From positions 1 through 25,090 of the forward strand of contig MNCI01017500.1 of NCBI GenBank assembly GCA_015680685.1: DNA of 25,090 bases. Direction: 5' to 3'. Each line of letters opens with the position of its first letter. Within the stretch, counting starts at the first letter, position 1. This DNA comes from Gnetum montanum (Eukaryota > Streptophyta > Gnetopsida > Gnetales > Gnetaceae). Made by a program: the position numbers and the translations under genes. The notes beneath the pieces were generated by a model that saw nothing but the letters and a program-made list of their open reading frames with translations, had not been told where the DNA came from and did no database searches. Below, one piece after another: positions 20,460 through 25,090 of the stretch.

Positions 20460-21800
20460 CTCATCTTATAACAAAAGCACATCGAAGTATTCTTGAAGCA
20501 AAAATTCTAGCAAATGAAATCAATGTAGTAGCTTTTAGTTCATCATATGGTAAAGCTCTAAGTTTTGATGGTTTTTCTATTAAATGTTTTAAGAAGCATT
20601 GGGACATCATTGGAGATGATCTCTTTTATGTTTTCCATGAAACCATTAAAAAAATCTCTTTTGGTAAAAAAAATTAATAAAGGTGTGATTCGTTTTATTC
20701 CTAAGAATGGAGATCTTTAACATATTGATAATTAGAGCTCTATTACTCTTCTTAACAATACTTATATAATTAGCTAAATGCTTGCCTTACAGAATTCAAA
20801 AGGTTATTGAAGATATCATTAGACTTGAGTAGACCAATTTTTTTAAAAATAGACATATCTTAAATAATGTTATTATAGCTTGGGAGGGAATGCATTGAGC
20901 TTTTGATACTAGCAAAAACATTGTTTTTGTTAAGTTAGATTATGCTAAAGCTTATGGTAAGATTGAATAGAATTTCATTATTTCTTGTCTCTATAAACTA
21001 GGATTTGGTGATCATTTTATTCAACTTGTTCATACTGTACTCATTAATGCTAATACTTAGGTTGCTACTAATTTTGGATTTAGTTCCTCCTTCTCTCTTT
21101 AATGTTTAATTCATCAAGGTTGTTGTTTAGCTTCTTATCTTTTTATTATTGCTACATATTTTATTTTACATAATCTACATTATGATCTACAAAGGAATTT
21201 TATTAAAAAAATTTCAATTAATGATTAAGGTATGCAATTGCTTAACATGTACTTTGCATATGATTCTTTTTTATGATTAATAATTCTCTACAACATATCA
21301 ATACTCTTTTAGCTAGAGTGGAAGATTACTACATGTTTTCTGGTTCTCAGCTCAATTAACAAAAATTTGTTGTTTATTGTAATGGCAATATTAATGTGTG
21401 GGTTACTCTTAAACCTTGGAAAATCTTGAAAAAAAATATATTATCTTTTCAGCCTAATTTTACTATTTTGTGGAATTATGTGGTTGATAAAATTAAAAAG
21501 AAGCTTAATAAATGGAAAGAAAAAAAGCTCACCGTTATTGGCAAAGTTTTAGTTATTAAAAAAAATGCTTCAATCAACTCCTGTCTATTACTCCAATTAT
21601 TGGGCTCATTCTAAAACTTCTTATGAGACAATTGATTAAATTATCTCTTGGTTTCTTTGGTCTTCTAAGCAATATTAAAAAGGTTTTTCTATAGTTGTTT
21701 AAGATATCTACACTAGTAGCAAGAAAGATGGAAGACTTGGCCTCATTAATTGTTATAACCAGGGTATTTCTCTTGCAGCAAAATGGATTGCTAAGTTCAT
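20460..21800 (+). pseudogene. LINE ORF2, reverse transcriptase
   Basis: Recognisable blocks: SFDGFSIKCFKKHW (about 20560), IRFIPKNGDL (about 20690), CLPYRIQKVIEDIIRLE-like wording (about 20780-20830), FVKLDYAKAYGKIE (about 20927-20968, the usual D of motif A kept), CLIHQGCCLASYLFIIAT (about 21100-21150, the usual 'iRQGCPLaPyLF' block) and FAYDS at 21253-21267 in place of FADDT, so one catalytic Asp is lost. At least ten stops interrupt it. It would perform target-primed reverse transcription. Confidence 0.85.
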
Positions 21801-22379
21801 TAGTGGAGATGATGTTTAAATGCTCCTTTTGATAAAGAGACTTATGCAAGGAAAACCTAAGAATGATAATAGTTGGTTTTCTAATACCTTTCTTCATCAT
21901 CTTCATTTTCCTTAGGTCATTTCTATTCTTGGTTCTACAATCCTTAAACAAATTTGGAAGACATGGTGCAAGCTTAGTGAATATTAAAATTACAATCATA
22001 TTATATTTTTAGAAGATATAGTTAAGCAGATTAGTCCATGGTGGTTTCCTTTTAATGAAGGAGCTTAGGCTACTAAAGCATTTAAATTATGTACCACATG
22101 GAGTAGATTTGGTCTCATTGCATTTTCTTGTCCACATACATGATAGATGGATTACTTGGAATGAAACTTTTAGCCTCTATGGTTTGAATAGAAATAGGAA
22201 AAAAAATTTAAAAATTAATTTCTAATCTTAAGAATTTATTTAAAATTGATAACAATTTGCATCAAGCTTTTACAAATGGTTTTTGGAAGGATGATAGATA
22301 TATTTTTCTTTTTAATGTAAAATTTGTTGATGAGATTATTACAAAGAATAATTTTATTGATAACAAATTCAATAGGCTT

Positions 22380-22600
22380 GGAAAATGCAATTATCATCAT
22401 ACTTTTGGATGAGGAAAACGAAAAATATTTGGGGACCTCCTACATTTCCTAAAATTCATATTCTTTTATGGTGTTTTATTCATCAAGTCTTCCTATTAGC
22501 ACTCATCTTAAACATATGAGAAATGTTTCACCTCAATGTCCTATTTGTAGAAATGAAGACTCATTTTCTCATATTTTTTTAAGTATCTTATTGCTTAGCA
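22380..22600 (+). pseudogene. LINE ORF2, zf-RVT region
   Basis: WGPPTFPKIHILLWCF in one frame, then LPISTHLKHMRNVSPQCPIC and NEDSFSHIFL in the next. These fit the zinc-binding region found after plant LINE reverse transcriptases (W..P..PKI..FLW, C..C, E...H.f). One frameshift separates the two parts. Confidence 0.7.
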
Positions 22601-22860
22601 TGCTTAGAAATGGACATTCAAAATTTATAGCAACTTTCAACCAAGCATCAATGAAGTCATTTTTAGTGAGCATCCTACTTTATCTACTTCATTTCTTTGC
22701 ATTTGGAATTATCTTTGACCACTTGTTTTCTACTCTATTTGGAAGTTTCAGTGTGTAGTTATTTTCTAGCAGCAAGAGCATAACTATGACCTTTTTCCTA
22801 GTGTCAAATACCATATTCTCAAACATGTTGCTTTTTAACTACAACTTTAATAAAAAAAAA

Positions 22861-23448
22861 GCTCCCAATGAAAATTGAACAATTAATTTATTTTTTACAT
22901 TATTAATTTCTTTTTATTTTGTAGACTTAAAGATAAGAAGCTTTTAGCTTTTGTTGCTATTTGTTCTTTATCTCTAATTGATGTAGTATTTTTTCTTTAG
23001 AAAGATTTTTCTCCTTCTCTTTTTTTTTTTTTAAAAAAACCCCCCTTTAATAAGAAGTGAAAACCTATGAGGCCTCTTTTGAATAAGGGCATGTCCTGAA
23101 ACCAAAACTATGGTTAATATGTTATATTAGTAAGGAGGGTTACAAGGTGAGTAGAATATCACTAGTTCGCTCTATGCTTATTAACTAAAATAGAGAACTT
23201 TGAGCATTCTCATCTAGAAGACAAATTTATTATCATCAAAGGGAAATGAGCACAAAGGCTCCTAGTAGCAAGATTGTTATGTTAACCATCTAAGAAAATT
23301 ATATTTTTAGGATTGAGGGGGAGTTGAAACCAAAACTAGATGACTATATGTACAACCAACACAATACTTTCATTCAACTTAAGTAGAGCATAATAGTGTG
23401 ATAGATTATTAGGAAAGAATACTCATCAAAATAAATGGGCTATTAATT
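22861..23448. other. unassigned region between two LINE copies
   Basis: AT-rich sequence with a T-run, A-run and C-run junction at about 23022-23046, which could be the true 3' end of the first LINE. No coding region or repeat was recognised from 23050 to 23448. Confidence 0.5.
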
Positions 23449-24580
23449 AAGACATTGTTTTTATTAAGTTAGATTATGCCAAAGCTTATGACATGATTAA
23501 ATAGGATTTTATTATTGTTTGTCTTGGTAAATTGAAATTTTGTGATCACTTTATTTGTCTTGTCCAATTATTTGGAATAATGATAAGATGCTCATTTTAT
23601 AAGTCATAAGGCTTGGGTTCAAGCCTGGGCACAATTACTCAAAAAGAAGGTAGGCTTTTGCTCATCTAGTAGGACCTTACTTAACGAGATGAACATCGAC
23701 CCTCCAAGTGATGATTCTTTATTCATCTTGTCCATGCCTTACTTACTAATGCTAATATTCAAATTACTACAAATTATGGATCAAGTCCCTTCTTTTATCT
23801 TCAATACTTAACTTGTTAATGTTATCCTCTAGCTCTAAATTTGTTCATTATTATAGCAAACTTTCTTTCACATAACCTACATTATGATCTTCAAAAAAAT
23901 ATCATTAAGTGAATTTTAGTTGATGATTGAGGTACATAGCTACTTAACATGCACTTTGTATATTATTCTTTTTTTATTATCAATAAGTCTCTACAACATA
24001 TCACTAATTTATTAATTAAAATGGAGAATTATTGTATGTTACCTAGCTCTTATATCAATGGGCAAAATTTTATTTTTTTATCATAGTAGTAATATTGGTT
24101 AGTGAATTACCCTTAAATATTACAAAATTTTGAAAAAAGATTTTACCTTCAAGCATTTAAGAATCCCTTTTTCTTTTGAGCTCAATTTGATTGTTTTATA
24201 AAATTATGTTATTGATAAAATTATAAAAAAAATCTTGATAAATGAAATTTAAAAGGAAACTAATCCTTGCTTGCAAAGTTTTAGTTGATAAGTAACTATT
24301 TCAATCTACTCATGTTTATTACCCTAGTTCTTAGGCTCCTATGAAATCTTTTTGTAACAAAATTAATTAAATTATTTGTAGGCTTTTCTACAATTGCATA
24401 GGATATTTCCACTACTAGCAAAAAGAGAACTTGGCCTCATTAATTGTTATAAGCAATAAGCAAGATGTTTCTTTTTAAGTAAAATGAAATGCAAAATGCA
24501 AGGTGATTTTGCTTGAATGCTCTTCTTAAAAATAGACTTATGCAATGAAAATCAAAACACTATAATAGTTGGTCTTCTAA
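23449..24580 (+). mobile_element. second L1-type LINE fragment (RT region)
   Basis: Homologous to about 20905-21885 of the first LINE and in the same direction. Shared blocks include IVFIKLDYAKAYDMIK, ITTNYG, LFII and LSHNLHYDLQ, LLNMHFVY, and near the end CTTATGCAATGAAAATC and AATAGTTGGTCTTCTAA. The FADD site reads FVYYS here, so both Asp are lost. It starts and stops abruptly in the RT region, is full of stops, and carries a SINE-like insertion at 23567-23716. It differs from the first copy by many substitutions and small indels, so it is not a recent duplication. Confidence 0.78.
23567..23716 (+). mobile_element. SINE-like insertion with target duplication
   Basis: About 150 bases absent from the other LINE copy. 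It has a B-box-like GGTTCAAGCC (23616-23625) preceded by a tRNA-like arm (AAGATGCTCATTTTATAAGT), so it looks like a tRNA-derived SINE with its 5' end lost (no A box). It is flanked by CTTTATTTGTCTTGTCCA (23549-23566) and CTTTATTCATCTTGTCCA (23717-23734), 18 bases with two differences, a typical LINE-machinery target duplication. Confidence 0.7.
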
Positions 24581-24582
24581 AC

Positions 24583-24690
24583 AAATAGGTGTTAGCTTAG
24601 TAGCAAGGGGCTTGGCTTGGTAACCCCAAATTATAGGTTTGATTTTATTGGGTAACACTAAGTTAGAATTTTTTCAAAAGAAAGTTCAAT
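24583..24690 (+). repeat. tRNA-derived SINE remnant
   Basis: A-box-like TAGCTTAGTAG (24593-24603) and B-box-like GGTTTGATTTT (24636-24646), 43 bases apart start to start, as in a tRNA head. It follows directly after the end of the second LINE fragment. The 3' end and target duplication were not found. Confidence 0.5.
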
Positions 24691-24787
24691 AAAAAGAATT
24701 TTGAGATTGGTCCAATAAATCCAAGGGGTCTCACTATAGTTTAGATTTCACTATTTTTTACCTCAAGCAATCTTTATTCATGGTACC

Positions 24788-24858
24788 ACCATCATCGTTG
24801 TCATCATCTTCATCATCATTTTAGCCTTGTCCTAACAAAATGGGACTAAAGTTGGATA
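24788..24858 (+). repeat. CAT/TCA microsatellite and dispersed-repeat tail
   Basis: Trinucleotide-rich CATCATCGTTGTCATCATC, then AGCCTTGTCCTAAC...ATGGGACTAAAGTTGG. The order 'trinucleotides + AGCCTT.tCC.AAC...tGGG.t' is a familiar motif at the end of dispersed retroelement copies in many plant genomes; the exact family is from memory and uncertain. Confidence 0.35.
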
Positions 24859-25090
24859 CTAATCAGTTGTTTTATTGTTTGCAGCCTTGGAGCAGATACA
24901 CCAATTCGTGCACTCGTTCCCCTGGTCTTATTAACTCGCAGTTCTTAGTGATTCCTAGCATGAGGTTGCTCTTTGGAATGTACTCCCACACTATGTGAAG
25001 GTTTATTATTCAAGATGTTTTCCTTCAACATCTGCATTTGACATTGTTCTTCTCCCTATTTAACCATCAATATGTTCTTCTCTTTTTGGG
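24859..25090. other. unassigned end of window
   Basis: Contains TTGTTTGCAG before CCTTGGAGCAG (near 24871-24890), which looks like a splice acceptor, followed by slightly less AT-rich sequence. No protein family was recognised, so a gene starting here cannot be claimed. Confidence 0.3.

Larger units (their letters stand above)
19545..22860 (+). mobile_element. L1-type LINE, 3' part
   Basis: Continuation of the LINE at 9020-10523: rest of the endonuclease, then RT and the C-terminal zinc region, all with stops. An A-run after TTTAAT at 22847-22860 may be the 3' tail; alternatively the element reaches a T-run/A-run/C-run junction near 23022-23050. Between LYNI at 10523 and SLPKVSWIIGGDFNM at about 19550 the endonuclease lacks roughly 20 residues compared with the family, so some LINE sequence was lost with the LTR. 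Confidence 0.82.

Noticed and set aside
24859-25090. First exon of a new gene after a TTTGCAG acceptor
   Set aside because: No recognisable protein and no frame long enough before the window ends; one acceptor-like motif is weak evidence.

Overview
This is nuclear DNA from a land plant, most likely a flowering plant or other seed plant. The grounds are a 12-exon gene with plant-style short introns, an Athila-like Ty3/gypsy element, L1-type LINEs and tRNA-derived SINE-like pieces, all in AT-rich DNA. The species cannot be read from the sequence. There are no bacterial features. Only one host gene can be supported; nearly everything else is decayed mobile DNA.

Layout. 1-1692 is the 3' end of a gypsy element (copy A), with part of its 3' internal region, a polypurine tract and a complete LTR (745-1692). 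1693-4102 is AT-rich intergenic DNA with several small tandem duplications and a possible reverse-strand SINE remnant. 4103-8495 (minus strand) is a complete gene for tRNA (guanine26-N2)-dimethyltransferase (TRM1 family): 12 exons joining into 616 codons, with all junctions in frame and one non-canonical GC donor at intron 1. 8496-9020 is its upstream region, with a telo-box.

9020-23050 is a nested structure. A decayed L1-type LINE (plus strand; ORF1 remnant, endonuclease, RT, zf-RVT) is split inside its endonuclease domain by a second copy (B) of the gypsy family at 10524-19544. Copy B has a full 5' LTR, a tRNA-Asp-type primer binding site, broken gag, protease, RT, RNase H and integrase regions, and a 2 kb 3' region. 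Its 3' LTR is cut to 17 bases and some LINE sequence next to it is missing, so a later deletion removed that end. A 17-base run of N lies between protease and RT.

23449-24580 is a fragment of a second, related LINE copy. It is interrupted by a SINE-like insertion with a visible 18-base target duplication, and another tRNA-like SINE remnant follows it. The last 230 bases are unassigned.

Nothing here is a clear new system. The best leads are: (1) a short reading frame with a hydrophobic C-terminus directly behind a splice-acceptor-like motif, kept in both gypsy copies and showing mostly synonymous changes; (2) a second, polypurine-like copy of the PPT about 550 bases upstream of the real one; (3) a tandem, palindrome-rich U3 in the copy A LTR; (4) the GC donor in TRM1; and (5) same-direction LTRs of one family on both sides of TRM1.
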